Assembly (NCBI GenBank): GCA_041984885.1
Contig: JBHIXH010000007.1
Location: 1-64,000, forward strand
DNA: 64,000 bases
Direction of reading: 5' to 3'
DNA from: UBA4486 sp041984885
GTDB taxonomy: Bacteria > Pseudomonadota > Gammaproteobacteria > Eutrophobiales > Eutrophobiaceae
The translations under genes were made by a program, and so were the position numbers. Below are positions 1-9,588 of this stretch, one piece after another; position 1 is the first letter of the stretch; every line of letters begins with the position of its first letter. The notes beneath the pieces are model-generated. The model was given only the letters and a program-made list of their open reading frames with translations, searched no databases and was not told the origin of the DNA.

Positions 1-556
1 GTTCCGAGCGCATTCGACTATAGACGTTATCACTGACTTCATCCGGCAGGTCAATCCGCTTGGTTCTGACGTCTTCGACCGCAATACCGAGTGTCTCGGT
101 TAACTCGGTGGTGGTGGTCGTGACAATATTCAGAATTTCATCACGCTCACCGGCGACTACTTCCTGTACGGAACGCTTACCGAATTCATCGCGCAGAGCC
201 TGGTTGATGCGTTGTCCAAGCAGGTTATTCGCATAACTGATATCACCGCCACTGGTCGCGGTATAGAATTTTTCCACGTTGGCAATACGCCATTTGGCGA
301 AATAGTCGACGAGCACGTCCTTCTTTTCTTTTGTCAGAAAACGTTGCGCGTCACGTTCCAGGTTTAATAATCGTTTTTCGAATTTTTTGGCCGTATTGAT
401 AACCGGGATCATCAGGTGCAGACCCGAGCCATAATCAGAGCGCTGGATCTCACCAAAACGAAAGACGATCGCCTGCTCCCATTGATTGACGCGAAAAAAC
501 GCCGTACTGGCCAATAATGCCAGCAGCACGACTACAATCGAGATTCTGATCAGCAT
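1..556 (-). CDS. hflC: HflC, membrane protease modulator (3' end cut by window edge)
   Basis: N-terminal ~185 residues of HflC, which with HflK forms the inner-membrane SPFH/prohibitin-type complex that surrounds and modulates the FtsH protease. The reverse-strand translation opens with one hydrophobic membrane segment (about residues 4-20). It continues with the stretch QWEQAIVFRFGEI and the SPFH pattern (RFLTKEKKDVLVDYFAKWRI). The start ATG (554-556) directly abuts the hflK stop codon (557-559), as in the known hflKC operon, so translation is probably coupled. The C-terminal third lies outside the window. Identification is firm; only the missing end is unknown. Confidence 0.95.
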   Translation of the reverse strand, partial: MLIRISIVVVLLALLASTAFFRVNQWEQAIVFRFGEIQRSDYGSGLHLMIPVINTAKKFEKRLLNLERDAQRFLTKEKKDVLVDYFAKWRIANVEKFYTATSGGDISYANNLLGQRINQALRDEFGKRSVQEVVAGERDEILNIVTTTTTELTETLGIAVEDVRTKRIDLPDEVSDNVYSRMRSE

Positions 557-1690
557 TTAACGTACCCCCCGTGATCGACTGTTGCTGCTGTCCGGTAATT
601 GCCTTGCAGCATCGGCAGCCGAGTCCTGCAAATAGCCGCGTGTGAAATCCAGCCCCGGTCGCTCGTCCTGTCGTCTCATCAATTGATCAATCGGCAAATA
701 CATCAAACTGTTATTGCCATCTGCATCGATCATGACCTTGTTCGTATTACTCATCACACCTTCCATTGCATCAAGGTAAAGTCTCTGCCGAGTAATGTCC
801 GGCGCACGTTGATACTCAACCAGTTGTTGTTCGAAACGACTGGCTTCACCCTCGGCACGTGCGATCACGCGTGCCTTGTACGCATTCGCCTCCTCGCGCA
901 AGCGGGCGGCCTTACCACGTGCCTTCGGAATAATATCGTTCCGATACGCTTCCGCCTCGTTCACCAGGCGTTGTTCGTCCTCACGCGCCTTGATCGCATC
1001 ATCGAACGCGTCCTTGACCTGATCCGGTGGTTTGGATGACTGCAGCTCAACATTCACCACGAGTATCCCGGTTTCATAGTCTTCCAGGATGTCCTGTAAC
1101 AGTTCCTGTTGTCTCTGGGCAATTTCACTACGGCCCTCGGTCAGGACAAAATCCAGTTTGCTTTTACCGATGACCTCGCGCACAGCGCTTTCGGTGGCCT
1201 GACGAATCGTGGACGACGGATCGTAAACATTGAACAGGAAATCATGCGGGTTCTTGATCTGCCATTTCACCGCGACATCCACGTCCACGATGTTTTCATC
1301 CTGCGTTAACATCGTTGCGCGATGCGTTAATGGCCGGACCTGCCCGACATTCACTTTCATCACGCGCTCAATCGGTTGTGGCAGGCGGATGTTCAGTCCC
1401 GGCTCCATCGTCGCGACGAATTTACCAAAGCGCAGCACGACTCCGCGTTCCTGCTGGTCAATGGCATACGTCATGTCGTAGGCCAGCCAGGCCAGCAGGG
1501 CGATAACGACGAGCACCCAGGTCATCGGCGACCCCTGATTGGAAAAATTATCGGATTTTTTACCGAAGACACCGCCGATGCCTTTCTGCATCTTCTTCAT
1601 CAGTTCATCCAGGTCAGGCGGCCCCTCACCGTTGCCGCGGTTTCCCCACGGATCCTTACCTTGATTATTTGGTGGTTCGTTCCAACCCAT
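557..1690 (-). CDS. hflK: HflK, membrane protease modulator
   Basis: Partner of HflC in the FtsH-regulating HflKC complex of the inner membrane. The 377-residue protein has a Gly/Asn/Pro-rich cytoplasmic N-terminus (NEPPNNQGKDPWGNRG), one transmembrane helix at about residues 55-75, then the SPFH domain (GVVLRFGKF) and a long Ala/Glu/Arg-rich helical segment around 240-290, the expected coiled coil. Family length is about 380-420, so it is complete. It lies 134 bp downstream of hflX on the same strand and is immediately followed by hflC. No strong terminator is visible in the hflX-hflK gap. Confidence 0.96.
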   Translation of the reverse strand: MGWNEPPNNQGKDPWGNRGNGEGPPDLDELMKKMQKGIGGVFGKKSDNFSNQGSPMTWVLVVIALLAWLAYDMTYAIDQQERGVVLRFGKFVATMEPGLNIRLPQPIERVMKVNVGQVRPLTHRATMLTQDENIVDVDVAVKWQIKNPHDFLFNVYDPSSTIRQATESAVREVIGKSKLDFVLTEGRSEIAQRQQELLQDILEDYETGILVVNVELQSSKPPDQVKDAFDDAIKAREDEQRLVNEAEAYRNDIIPKARGKAARLREEANAYKARVIARAEGEASRFEQQLVEYQRAPDITRQRLYLDAMEGVMSNTNKVMIDADGNNSLMYLPIDQLMRRQDERPGLDFTRGYLQDSAADAARQLPDSSNSRSRGVR

Positions 1691-1824
1691 AGACCAACAC
1701 TCCGAAAATGTAGATGATTATTGCTGAATATATAATGAATTTAAGACGCTAGGGCCAGCATGGCGTGCGTATTTCAGCGGCGATTATAACCTGCTTCGCA
1801 GCTTTATGCAGACATCACTTTGAA

Positions 1825-3096
1825 TTAATTAACAAAGGCGAACGGATGGCCGGATTGTCGACAGAGGGACTCAAGCCGGGCTGGTTCCATCGACACATCA
1901 AGTAGCCAGGACCCATCCTGATCCAGTTGTTCGGTCAGGACAACGCCCGCAGCAAACAGTTGTGCACGTAGCTTGCTGGCGGTTGCCGGCAGGCGTAATT
2001 GCCGGGCCTGTTGCTGGGTCGACAGTCTCTGTCTGATCGCCTGTTTTAATTCGACCAGGCCGGTCTTCTGTTCGGCCGATATAAAGACTCGCTGTATGTC
2101 GCCTGACTCGTCCCGTTGTGATCCCTGCTGGTGAATCGCATCGACCAGATCAATTTTATTGAAGACCTGGATCTGTGGAATGGTATCCGCACCCAGTTCG
2201 GCGATCACGCGATTGACCTGTTCGATGTTTTGCCAGCGCTGGTCGTCATTAATATCAATGACATGCAGAAGTAGATCGGCCTCCTGCACCTCTTGCAAGG
2301 TCGCATGAAACGCTTCGATCAAGTCGTGTGGAATATGTTTGATAAATCCGACCGTGTCGCTGAGCACAATCCGGGCACCCTGTCCCAGGTCGAGTTTACG
2401 CAACGTGGGGTCCAACGTGGCGAACAACTTGTCCGCCGCCAGCACGTCAGAATCTGTCAACGTATTAAAAAGCGTGGATTTGCCGGCGTTCGTATAGCCA
2501 ACGAGAGCGACGGTCGGGATTGATGATCGCTGGCGTTGCTTGCGGCCCTGCTGGCGTTGCCGCTTGACGCGTTCGAGTCGTTGTCGGATCGACTTGATCC
2601 GCTGACCGATCAGACGGCGGTCGGTTTCCAGCTGGGTTTCACCCGGACCGCGTAAACCGATACCACCTTTTTGTCGTTCCAGATGCGTCCAGCCACGAAT
2701 CAGACGTGTGGTCAGGTGACGTAACTGGGCCAGTTCGACTTGTAATTTACCCTCGTAACTCTGCGCCCGCTGGGCAAAGATATCGAGAATCAAACGCACG
2801 CGATCGATGACCTTGCATTCGCATTTCTGTTCAATATTGCGTTCCTGCGCCGGGGACAACAGATGATTGAATACGACCACATCGGCATGGTGTTGTCTGA
2901 CCAGGTCGGCCAGCTCTTCCACCTTGCCACTGCCGATGAAATAACGCGGATCCGGCCTTTCCCGACTGGCAGTGAGTAACGCGGCACTGTCGAGACCGGC
3001 TGAGTTGACCAGCTCGCGTAATTCATCCGTGTCCTCATCCAGATCACTCTGTTCGAAACGGACGTTGACGAGGATCGCTTGTTCAGTCAATCGCAT
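1825..3096 (-). CDS. hflX: HflX, ribosome-associated GTPase
   Basis: HflX binds the 50S subunit and rescues or splits stalled ribosomes, notably under heat stress. The 423-residue protein shows the HflX N-terminal domain (about 1-180) containing the glycine-rich QKGGIGLRGPGETQLE linker. The TRAFAC GTPase domain follows, with G1 GYTNAGKST (about 200), G3 DTVGF and G4 NKID, and then a C-terminal tail. Length is typical. It sits 45 bp downstream of hfq in the standard superoperon order. Confidence 0.96.
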   Translation of the reverse strand: MRLTEQAILVNVRFEQSDLDEDTDELRELVNSAGLDSAALLTASRERPDPRYFIGSGKVEELADLVRQHHADVVVFNHLLSPAQERNIEQKCECKVIDRVRLILDIFAQRAQSYEGKLQVELAQLRHLTTRLIRGWTHLERQKGGIGLRGPGETQLETDRRLIGQRIKSIRQRLERVKRQRQQGRKQRQRSSIPTVALVGYTNAGKSTLFNTLTDSDVLAADKLFATLDPTLRKLDLGQGARIVLSDTVGFIKHIPHDLIEAFHATLQEVQEADLLLHVIDINDDQRWQNIEQVNRVIAELGADTIPQIQVFNKIDLVDAIHQQGSQRDESGDIQRVFISAEQKTGLVELKQAIRQRLSTQQQARQLRLPATASKLRAQLFAAGVVLTEQLDQDGSWLLDVSMEPARLESLCRQSGHPFAFVN

Positions 3097-3141
3097 TAAT
3101 CGAACAAACCGGCCAGATAGCGGCCAAAGAAAAGCGTATAG

Positions 3142-3384
3142 CTACTCGTTTGAGTGCTCGTCATCCCCGCGCGGCATTTTGACATTGCGCCCCGGAACAA
3201 TCGTGGAAATCGCATGTTTGTAAACGAGTTGGCTGACTGAATTTTTAAGCAGTATGACAAATTGATCAAACGACTCGACCTGTCCCTGCAGCTTGATGCC
3301 GTTGACCAGGTAGATGGAAACGGGAATACGCTCTTTGCGTAACGCATTGAGGAATGGGTCTTGTAGAGTGTGCCCCTTGCTCAT
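3142..3384 (-). CDS. hfq: Hfq, RNA chaperone
   Basis: Sm-like hexameric RNA chaperone that pairs small RNAs with mRNAs. The 80 residues contain Sm1 (PVSIYLVNGIKLQGQVESFD) and Sm2 with the diagnostic YKHA motif near residue 55, plus Gln8 in the proximal-face region (TLQDPFLN). The C-terminal tail is short (about 13 residues after the Sm core, acidic DDEHSNE), unlike the long E. coli tail. A clear AGGAG Shine-Dalgarno element precedes the ATG. The unusually short tail could affect sRNA release. Neighbours miaA and hflX are canonical. Confidence 0.97.
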   Translation of the reverse strand: MSKGHTLQDPFLNALRKERIPVSIYLVNGIKLQGQVESFDQFVILLKNSVSQLVYKHAISTIVPGRNVKMPRGDDEHSNE

Positions 3385-3530
3385 TAGGTTTCTCCTTATT
3401 CTTATTCACAACGTTTATTGGCCTGTGCTGGCCTGCAGCTGACATTCTTCCTGGCTGCCCAAACCGAGTGCTTGCCGGATGGTGAAACGACGGACCTTCC
3501 CCCTGCAATGCCTATCGTAGTGACAGTATA

Positions 3531-4481
3531 TTACAAAGCGGTGATATCTGCGCGTTCCCGCAGTAAATCCAGGATAATTCCAGCTTTTTTCGTATCTTCC
3601 GCCGCAATTGAGTGAAAATCCTGTTCTTTTCGCAACCAGGTAAACTGTCTTTTTGCCAATTGCTGCGTTGCAATAATAGCATGTTTCCGCATGTCTTCGT
3701 AACCAAATTCACCGGCCAGATAACGCCAGATTTGCCGATATCCGACCATGCGCATGGCCGGCAATGTCGCCGTTAAATCCTCACGCTGATACAGGGCCCG
3801 CACTTCTTCAACCAGCCCTTGCTGCAGCATCAAATCAAATCTCTGACCCACGATCCGACGATGATGTTCCCTGTCGGTGGGCGTCAGGATCAATTTTATG
3901 ACCGGTCGCTGCAATGTCTCGCCCGGATTTGCATCAAAATGCTGCGACATCGGCCGCCCACTGATCTCATAGACTTCCAGTGCGCGCTGAATACGCTGCG
4001 GATCGTTAGGATGAATACGTTGTGCCGCTTCCGGGTCAATCGACTTGAGGCGATCGTGCAACCAGGCTGAACCATATTGTTGCCGCTGCGCATCCAGTTG
4101 CTTGCGTATGGCCTGATTCGCCTCCGGCAAATCACTGATACCGTATTGCAGTGTGCGAAAATACAAGCCGGTACCGCCAACCAGTAACGGGATACGGTCA
4201 GCCTGATCGATTTCCGCTAACGCCTGCAAGGCATCGTCACGAAACTCTGCAGCTGAATACGTATTGGCGGGGTCGCGTATATCTATCAGCCGATGCGGGA
4301 CTTCGCGTAACAGTTCGGCCGATGGTTTGGCCGTGCCTATATTCATTTGCCGGTACACCATTGCCGAGTCAACACTGATAATCTCTACCGGCAGGTGTTT
4401 AAACAGATGAACCGCGACGTCGGTTTTTCCGGTCGCTGTCGCACCCATTAAAAATATGACCGGACGTCTCGGGCTATTCAT
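3531..4481 (-). CDS. miaA: MiaA, tRNA dimethylallyltransferase
   Basis: Adds a dimethylallyl group to A37 of tRNAs reading UNN codons, the first step to ms2i6A. The P-loop GATATGKTD lies close to the N-terminus, followed by SVDSAMVYR, GGTGLYFR and the DPQRIQRALEVY motif of the family. The open frame extends upstream to 4520. I chose the ATG at 4479-4481 because it puts the P-loop at the usual distance and overlaps the mutL stop by 8 bp, a common translational coupling. That gives 316 residues, typical for MiaA. Confidence 0.95.
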   Translation of the reverse strand: MNSPRRPVIFLMGATATGKTDVAVHLFKHLPVEIISVDSAMVYRQMNIGTAKPSAELLREVPHRLIDIRDPANTYSAAEFRDDALQALAEIDQADRIPLLVGGTGLYFRTLQYGISDLPEANQAIRKQLDAQRQQYGSAWLHDRLKSIDPEAAQRIHPNDPQRIQRALEVYEISGRPMSQHFDANPGETLQRPVIKLILTPTDREHHRRIVGQRFDLMLQQGLVEEVRALYQREDLTATLPAMRMVGYRQIWRYLAGEFGYEDMRKHAIIATQQLAKRQFTWLRKEQDFHSIAAEDTKKAGIILDLLRERADITAL

Positions 4482-6171
4482 CAGCGGGATTAAGTTTGAT
4501 CCAGTTTTCCAGCTGCGCATGATTCAGTTGACCCCAGGGCCTGTTGTTGCCGTCCTGTTGCTTATCCAGTTGCACGCAACGACTGATTATCGCGTTCAGT
4601 TCGGCATGATCGATGTGCGTCGCCACGTCGTTTACATGCGCAATGAAAACCGTTGGCAATTTCGCAATATCCCCGCCATCAATTACGGATAAAATACGTT
4701 CGATTAATGGATCATGGTCCGCTGCCTGGAGAAAGGTTGGCAGGCGTTTCAACATAAGCTGTTCCGGCCCGTGACGAACCATTTCGATACCGTATTGCTG
4801 CAGCTCTTCCAGGTTATCTTCACATCGATCGAGTCTGACAGCATCAGTCCTGTACAAACTCGGGAACAACAGCGGCTTCGATTCTGGCACACGGCCTGCC
4901 TGCACGGCTTCGAGTTCCTTTTGTGCGATCAGTTGCCGGGCGGCATGCACATCGAAGAGATACAGCCTGTTCGCACTTTCCAGCAGGACGAATCTCTGCA
5001 GCACCTGCGCCAGAATATTGCCGAGCGGATTGGCGGATTTCCGCTCTGCCTTGTCCGAAATGACTGCAGAGTAGTTGGCAGCGGATTCCTGTACGGTAGC
5101 CGCTGGAATGGATGCAGTCGTTTTGCCCGGATCAGGGATATTTTTTTTCGTCAGGGCATCGCCCGCGGTATTTAATGCGTCATGCACACTGGCGTGAATA
5201 AAATCATGCACGTCGCGTTGTCGGGCAAAACGTACCTCCTGCTTGGCCGGATGTACATTGATGTCTGCCAGTTCCGGTTGCATCTCGAGGAATAAAACAT
5301 AACAGGGGAAACGCCCCGGATAAATGCGGTTCGCATAGGCAATGCGTACCGCATGACTGACCTGTTTATCACGAATGATCCGACCGTTAAGAAAAAAGTA
5401 TTGCTGATCGGACTGGTTGCGGGCATGAGTTTCGTTGCCTGTCCAGCCCCATAAACGAAATTCATCGCGACTGTAATCGATCTGCCGCGCAGCAGGGATA
5501 AATCGCTGGCCCATGATTGCCGCAATTCTTTTCGAATAATCTTGCGGCATCGCCGGATAATAATTCACCTTTCGACCGTTATGCGAGACGGTAAAGGTAA
5601 TGTCGAAATGACTTAATGTCAGTTGTTTCACCACTGACTGGATATGTTGATACTCTGTGGTCTCTGTCCGCAGAAATTTGCGTCGTGCCGGTGTGTTAAA
5701 AAAAAGATCGGCCACGGTGATCGTGGTACCGCACTGATGGGCCGCGGGTTCAATGAGATCGATGCGGGAACCGGTCGATTGCAGTTTATTTCCCATGCGC
5801 GTGTGTCCGGTTGCGGTTTCCAGTGTGAAACGTGACACCGAGGCAATCGCACCCAGTGCCTCACCACGGAAGCCGAGACTATGGATACGTTGCAGGTCTG
5901 CGTGTGTTTTTATCTTGCTGGTCGAGTGTCGTTGCAAGGCACGTTCAAGGTCATCGACATGAATACCGTGACCATCATCGCTCACCTGGATCCTGGTTAA
6001 CCCACCACGTTCTATCGACACACGAATATTTCGTGCATTGGCGTCGAGTGCATTTTCGATCAGTTCCTTGACGACTGAAGCCGGTCGTTCGACCACCTCG
6101 CCGGCAGCAATTTGATTGGCCAGTTGTTCCGGTAAGGTCTGGATGCGGGGTAAATCAGAAACCTCGGGCAT
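4474..6171 (-). CDS. mutL: MutL, DNA mismatch repair ATPase
   Basis: GHKL ATPase that links MutS to downstream repair nucleases. ATP-binding motifs are intact: ELIENALDA near residue 36, DDGHGI near 65, GFRGEAL near 100. The start at 6171 (MPEVSDL) is preferred over 6189, giving 565 residues. A variable linker (about 335-380) joins the C-terminal dimerisation domain. The place where endonuclease-type MutLs have DQHA-x2-E-x4-E reads DVHAARQLIAQKE, so the metal-binding motif is degenerate. That is what is expected of a MutL working with MutH or another nuclease. An eight-A run (5141-5148) lies in the linker. Confidence 0.96.
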   Translation of the reverse strand: MPEVSDLPRIQTLPEQLANQIAAGEVVERPASVVKELIENALDANARNIRVSIERGGLTRIQVSDDGHGIHVDDLERALQRHSTSKIKTHADLQRIHSLGFRGEALGAIASVSRFTLETATGHTRMGNKLQSTGSRIDLIEPAAHQCGTTITVADLFFNTPARRKFLRTETTEYQHIQSVVKQLTLSHFDITFTVSHNGRKVNYYPAMPQDYSKRIAAIMGQRFIPAARQIDYSRDEFRLWGWTGNETHARNQSDQQYFFLNGRIIRDKQVSHAVRIAYANRIYPGRFPCYVLFLEMQPELADINVHPAKQEVRFARQRDVHDFIHASVHDALNTAGDALTKKNIPDPGKTTASIPAATVQESAANYSAVISDKAERKSANPLGNILAQVLQRFVLLESANRLYLFDVHAARQLIAQKELEAVQAGRVPESKPLLFPSLYRTDAVRLDRCEDNLEELQQYGIEMVRHGPEQLMLKRLPTFLQAADHDPLIERILSVIDGGDIAKLPTVFIAHVNDVATHIDHAELNAIISRCVQLDKQQDGNNRPWGQLNHAQLENWIKLNPADE

Positions 6172-6252
6172 GCCGCTATGATAAAGCAAGAGTCCCGCTA
6201 CGTGGTGATGAAATGGCGACAGGAATGCGCAGTAAGAGTACTGCGTTAAAGA

Positions 6253-7548
6253 TCAGCTTTCGGGGATAGTCAGTGTACGTCCGATAATCAACGTATCGTT
6301 TTTCAATCGATTTCTCTCTCGCAGGCTTTGCAGACTCACGCTATACAGACGGGCGATCTCGGACAGGGTGTCGCCGCGTGAGATAATGTGTTTTTTTGGT
6401 GAGGTCTCGGCAAGTAACGTACCTTCCGGCGCAAAATCCTGAAAATAGCCACGTAATCCGTTCAGAATCGCACCCGCCAGTCTGTCCTGGTAGGCCGGAT
6501 CCAGCAGGCGTTTTTCCTCCGTAGGATTCGAGATATACGCAGTTTCAATCAATATCGACGGCACATCCGGCGATTTAAGTACGGCAAAACCGGCCGATTG
6601 CACCCGCCGCTTGTGGACTTTACCCAGGCCTTTTAAACCGCCCAGCACACGATCAGCTACATCAATACTGGCTTCCAGGCTGGCCGTTTGCGATAAATCG
6701 AGTAACACCGACGCCAGCGTATTATCTTTATCGACCAGGCTGACACCGCCGATCAAATCGGATGCGTTTTCCTGCTCAGCCAACCAGCGTGCCGCCTCAC
6801 TGCTGGCACCTCTTTTCGATAATACATACACAGATGAACCACGCACGCGTTGATCGTGAAACGCGTCCGCGTGTATCGAGATAAACAGATCGGCTTTTTG
6901 CTCGCGTGCCTTGTCGATGCGTTTACGCAAGCGTAGAAAATAATCGCCCTCGCGTATCAATACCGCGCGCATACCGCGTTCGTTATCGATCAGCCTTTTC
7001 AGTTTTTTTGAAATCTGTAATACGACATCCTTTTCAAACGTGCCGGCGGGTCCGCGCGCACCCGGGTCCTCACCACCATGACCGGCATCGATTGCGATAA
7101 TGACATCGCGTGAACGCTGGACCGCGGGTGAGAGATTGACACGCGTGATATCGGCTTCATGTTCATGTTGCAACAGGTCAACGACCAGACGATGGCCATA
7201 GGTCTGGTTCGGTTGCAGTTGAAAACTTTTGACTTCGGCACTCTGTTTCATGTCGATAACAAGACGCAGGTCATTGTCACCCCGTTCAGAACTGCGGATT
7301 TGGCTGACGAAGTTATCGGTACTTTGTGGTTGAACCGGCAGTTGTGGCATCCGGGTTTGCTTCAGATCAAGCACGACCCGATCCGGGTCACTGAGGCGTA
7401 ACTCGGTATAGTCAACCGGGTTGGAGATATCGAGCACGATGCGGGTACTGTCTGGCGCCGCCCAGACACGGATATTCTTGACCTCTACCGTTGCTGCAAA
7501 AAGGTCAAGACAAATCAATAAGCTAGAGAATAAAACTAAGCTGCGCAT
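6253..7548 (-). CDS. amiB: N-acetylmuramoyl-L-alanine amidase, AmiB/AmiC type, with LysM
   Basis: Periplasmic zinc amidase that cleaves septal peptidoglycan for daughter-cell separation. The start at 7548 (MRSLVLFSSLL) gives a clean signal peptide; an upstream extension to 7605 lacks one. Order: AMIN septal-targeting domain (about 20-120), Amidase_3 domain with zinc ligands in IDAGHGGEDPGA, LIREGDYF and SIHADAF and the catalytic Glu in ETAYISN, then a C-terminal LysM repeat (ISRGDTLSEIARLYSVSL). The LysM tail is the AmiB signature. It stands between tsaE and mutL, the normal amiB position. Confidence 0.94.
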   Translation of the reverse strand: MRSLVLFSSLLICLDLFAATVEVKNIRVWAAPDSTRIVLDISNPVDYTELRLSDPDRVVLDLKQTRMPQLPVQPQSTDNFVSQIRSSERGDNDLRLVIDMKQSAEVKSFQLQPNQTYGHRLVVDLLQHEHEADITRVNLSPAVQRSRDVIIAIDAGHGGEDPGARGPAGTFEKDVVLQISKKLKRLIDNERGMRAVLIREGDYFLRLRKRIDKAREQKADLFISIHADAFHDQRVRGSSVYVLSKRGASSEAARWLAEQENASDLIGGVSLVDKDNTLASVLLDLSQTASLEASIDVADRVLGGLKGLGKVHKRRVQSAGFAVLKSPDVPSILIETAYISNPTEEKRLLDPAYQDRLAGAILNGLRGYFQDFAPEGTLLAETSPKKHIISRGDTLSEIARLYSVSLQSLRERNRLKNDTLIIGRTLTIPES

Positions 7549-7688
7549 ATCCCTGAAATTATCCGCTTTACCTTTATTTATTAGTCTAGAATCGAATAAT
7601 TTCAAGTTTTTTTTAAAAAATCAACCTATCTTCATGTTTTTCTTATACAAAGGATGTTGATTTCAATACCGAGCTTAACTTTTTTTGA

Positions 7689-8117
7689 TCATGCCCCCTC
7701 GCCAGTTGTCGTGATCTGTACGCGTCTATGTTCTGCCTCGATCGTTATCTGAATCGATAAGTCCGGTGGCGGTAATAACTCACCGGCCCGTTCCGGCCAT
7801 TCAATCAGGCAGACGGCCTGTGCCTCCAGATAATCACGTACACCAATCGCCTCCAGTTCTTCCGGATCGTTGAGTCGATACAGGTCAAAGTGATACACGT
7901 TCATATCGTTAATCGTGTACGGCTCAACCAGTGTATACGTGGGGCTTTTTACCGCGGCGGTATGCCCGAGATGCTGTAGAAATCCCCGGACAAACGTGGT
8001 TTTACCCGCACCGAGTTCCCCATAGAGATAGATCAGTGATGGCACTGTAATCTTTTCAGCGACACTCGCCGCTAACTGCTGCATCTGTTCCGGCGATGCT
8101 ATCTGTTCAGTTTTCAA
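7689..8117 (-). CDS. tsaE: TsaE, tRNA t6A biosynthesis ATPase
   Basis: ATPase partner of TsaBD in making threonylcarbamoyl-adenosine at tRNA A37. Walker A GELGAGKTTF lies near residue 33 and the conserved IEWPER segment near 105. The frame begins with TTG at 8115-8117 inside the end of nnr (11-bp overlap). This start keeps the N-terminal strand the family needs before the P-loop; the first internal ATG would remove it. 142 residues is slightly shorter than E. coli TsaE. The start codon is inferred. Confidence 0.93.
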   Translation of the reverse strand: MKTEQIASPEQMQQLAASVAEKITVPSLIYLYGELGAGKTTFVRGFLQHLGHTAAVKSPTYTLVEPYTINDMNVYHFDLYRLNDPEELEAIGVRDYLEAQAVCLIEWPERAGELLPPPDLSIQITIEAEHRRVQITTTGEGA

Positions 8118-9585
8118 GATCGGGGTTCACCAGTTTGCGGATATGCGGAAACAAATCCGAGGCCAGCATGCCTCTCTCTCCATTAATTGCTGCGGCTTTA
8201 TCGGCTGCCTGTGCATGTAAACAGACGCCGGACTTCGCCGCTTCCGCCAGACTGAAACCCTGAGCAATTAAACCGACAATGATACCGGTTAACACATCAC
8301 CGATACCGCCGGTAGCCATGCCGGGGTTACCACCGGAGCAGACGCAGGTTTGTCCCGATTCATCGCGGATCAGGGTACCACTGCCTTTTAACACGACAAC
8401 GCCACCGTATTTTTTTTGTAATGACTCGACAGCGGCAAACCGATCCGACTGAATATCGCTGGTAGCGGTTTGCAGCAAGCGCGCTGCCTCGCCCGGATGC
8501 GGCGTCAGGATATGATTCGTCACATGGTTTGGTTCCTGCGCCAGCAGATTTAATGCATCCGCATCGATGACAACAGCTTTGTTACTTTGTAAGACTACCG
8601 CGAACAGCTCTCTCGCCCACTCTGATTGTCCGAGACCGGGACCGATTGCGACAGCCGTCGCTTTCTCAAGTAGCGCTTGCACATCAGCCGGTTTTGTCAC
8701 TGCATGACACATCAACTCCGGTCGGCGTATACCGATGGCGACGGCGTGTTCTTTTCGCGTGGCGACACTGACGAGTCCGGCACCGGTTCTTGCTGCTGCC
8801 TCTGCGGCCATACCGACCGCACCGGCGAAACCATAATCCCCGCCGATCAGCAGCACATGGCCAAAATGGCCTTTATGTGCCGTTCGATTACGTCGCGGGA
8901 ATTGATGTTCACAATCAGCCCAGGCAACGAGCTGAGTATGACCGGTCATTTGTGCATAAACTTCGCCGGGCACTGACAAATCATCAAACACAATCTCGCC
9001 GCAGACATCGGCGGCATTGCCCGTGTGCATGCCACGCTTTTGTGCAATAAATGTCACTGTGCAATCGGCCTTGATACAAATACCAAAAATTTTTCCTGTA
9101 TCTGCACATAATCCGGAAGGGATATCGACAGATAACGTGGGCGCGGGAGTTTCATTAATAAGTCGAATCGCTGTCCTGAAATCGCCGTCGATATCACGAC
9201 TGAGACCGGTGCCAAACAACGCGTCGATACAGACATCGACTTCCGGCATAGCATCAGATAATGACTCTGTCGAAATTCCAGCGGTCGTCATCGCGTCAAA
9301 CGCGACCCTGGCATCACCTTGCAGTTGTTTCTCATCTCCCACCTGAATGACTCGCACCTCCAGGTGATGTTCCCTTGCCAGTCTGGCGATGACATAGCCG
9401 TCACCGGCGTTGTTACCGCTGCCACAAAAAACGGCCAGACTTTTCGCCTGCGGGAATGATCGAAGGCATTGATTGAAACAGGCCTGGCCAGCACGCTGCA
9501 TCAGGTCGTAGCCTGCTATACCGTGTTGGATCGCAATGCGATCCAGCTCGCGTACCTGTTGCGTTGTATACAGCCGCCCGGTCAC
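8107..9585 (-). CDS. nnr: Nnr, bifunctional NAD(P)H-hydrate epimerase/dehydratase
   Basis: Repairs damaged NAD(P)HX. The N-terminal YjeF_N epimerase domain (about 1-210) carries FCGSGNNAGDGYV and DALFGTGL. The C-terminal ribokinase-like dehydratase (about 225-492) carries GPGLGQSEW and the hallmark GNPGMATGGIGDVLTG. The gene starts with GTG at 9583-9585, 3 bp after the orn stop codon, and overlaps tsaE by 11 bp, indicating one transcription unit. Length (492) is typical of the fused bacterial enzyme. Confidence 0.95.
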   Translation of the reverse strand: MTGRLYTTQQVRELDRIAIQHGIAGYDLMQRAGQACFNQCLRSFPQAKSLAVFCGSGNNAGDGYVIARLAREHHLEVRVIQVGDEKQLQGDARVAFDAMTTAGISTESLSDAMPEVDVCIDALFGTGLSRDIDGDFRTAIRLINETPAPTLSVDIPSGLCADTGKIFGICIKADCTVTFIAQKRGMHTGNAADVCGEIVFDDLSVPGEVYAQMTGHTQLVAWADCEHQFPRRNRTAHKGHFGHVLLIGGDYGFAGAVGMAAEAAARTGAGLVSVATRKEHAVAIGIRRPELMCHAVTKPADVQALLEKATAVAIGPGLGQSEWARELFAVVLQSNKAVVIDADALNLLAQEPNHVTNHILTPHPGEAARLLQTATSDIQSDRFAAVESLQKKYGGVVVLKGSGTLIRDESGQTCVCSGGNPGMATGGIGDVLTGIIVGLIAQGFSLAEAAKSGVCLHAQAADKAAAINGERGMLASDLFPHIRKLVNPDLEN

Positions 9586-9588
9586 GAC

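Noticed and set aside
599..1717. Several plus-strand open frames opposite hflK
   Set aside because: They overlap a certain gene, have no recognisable domains and show the composition of antisense translation.
3266..3508. Frame overlapping hfq in another reading frame
   Set aside because: Shadow of hfq and its leader; no independent coding evidence.
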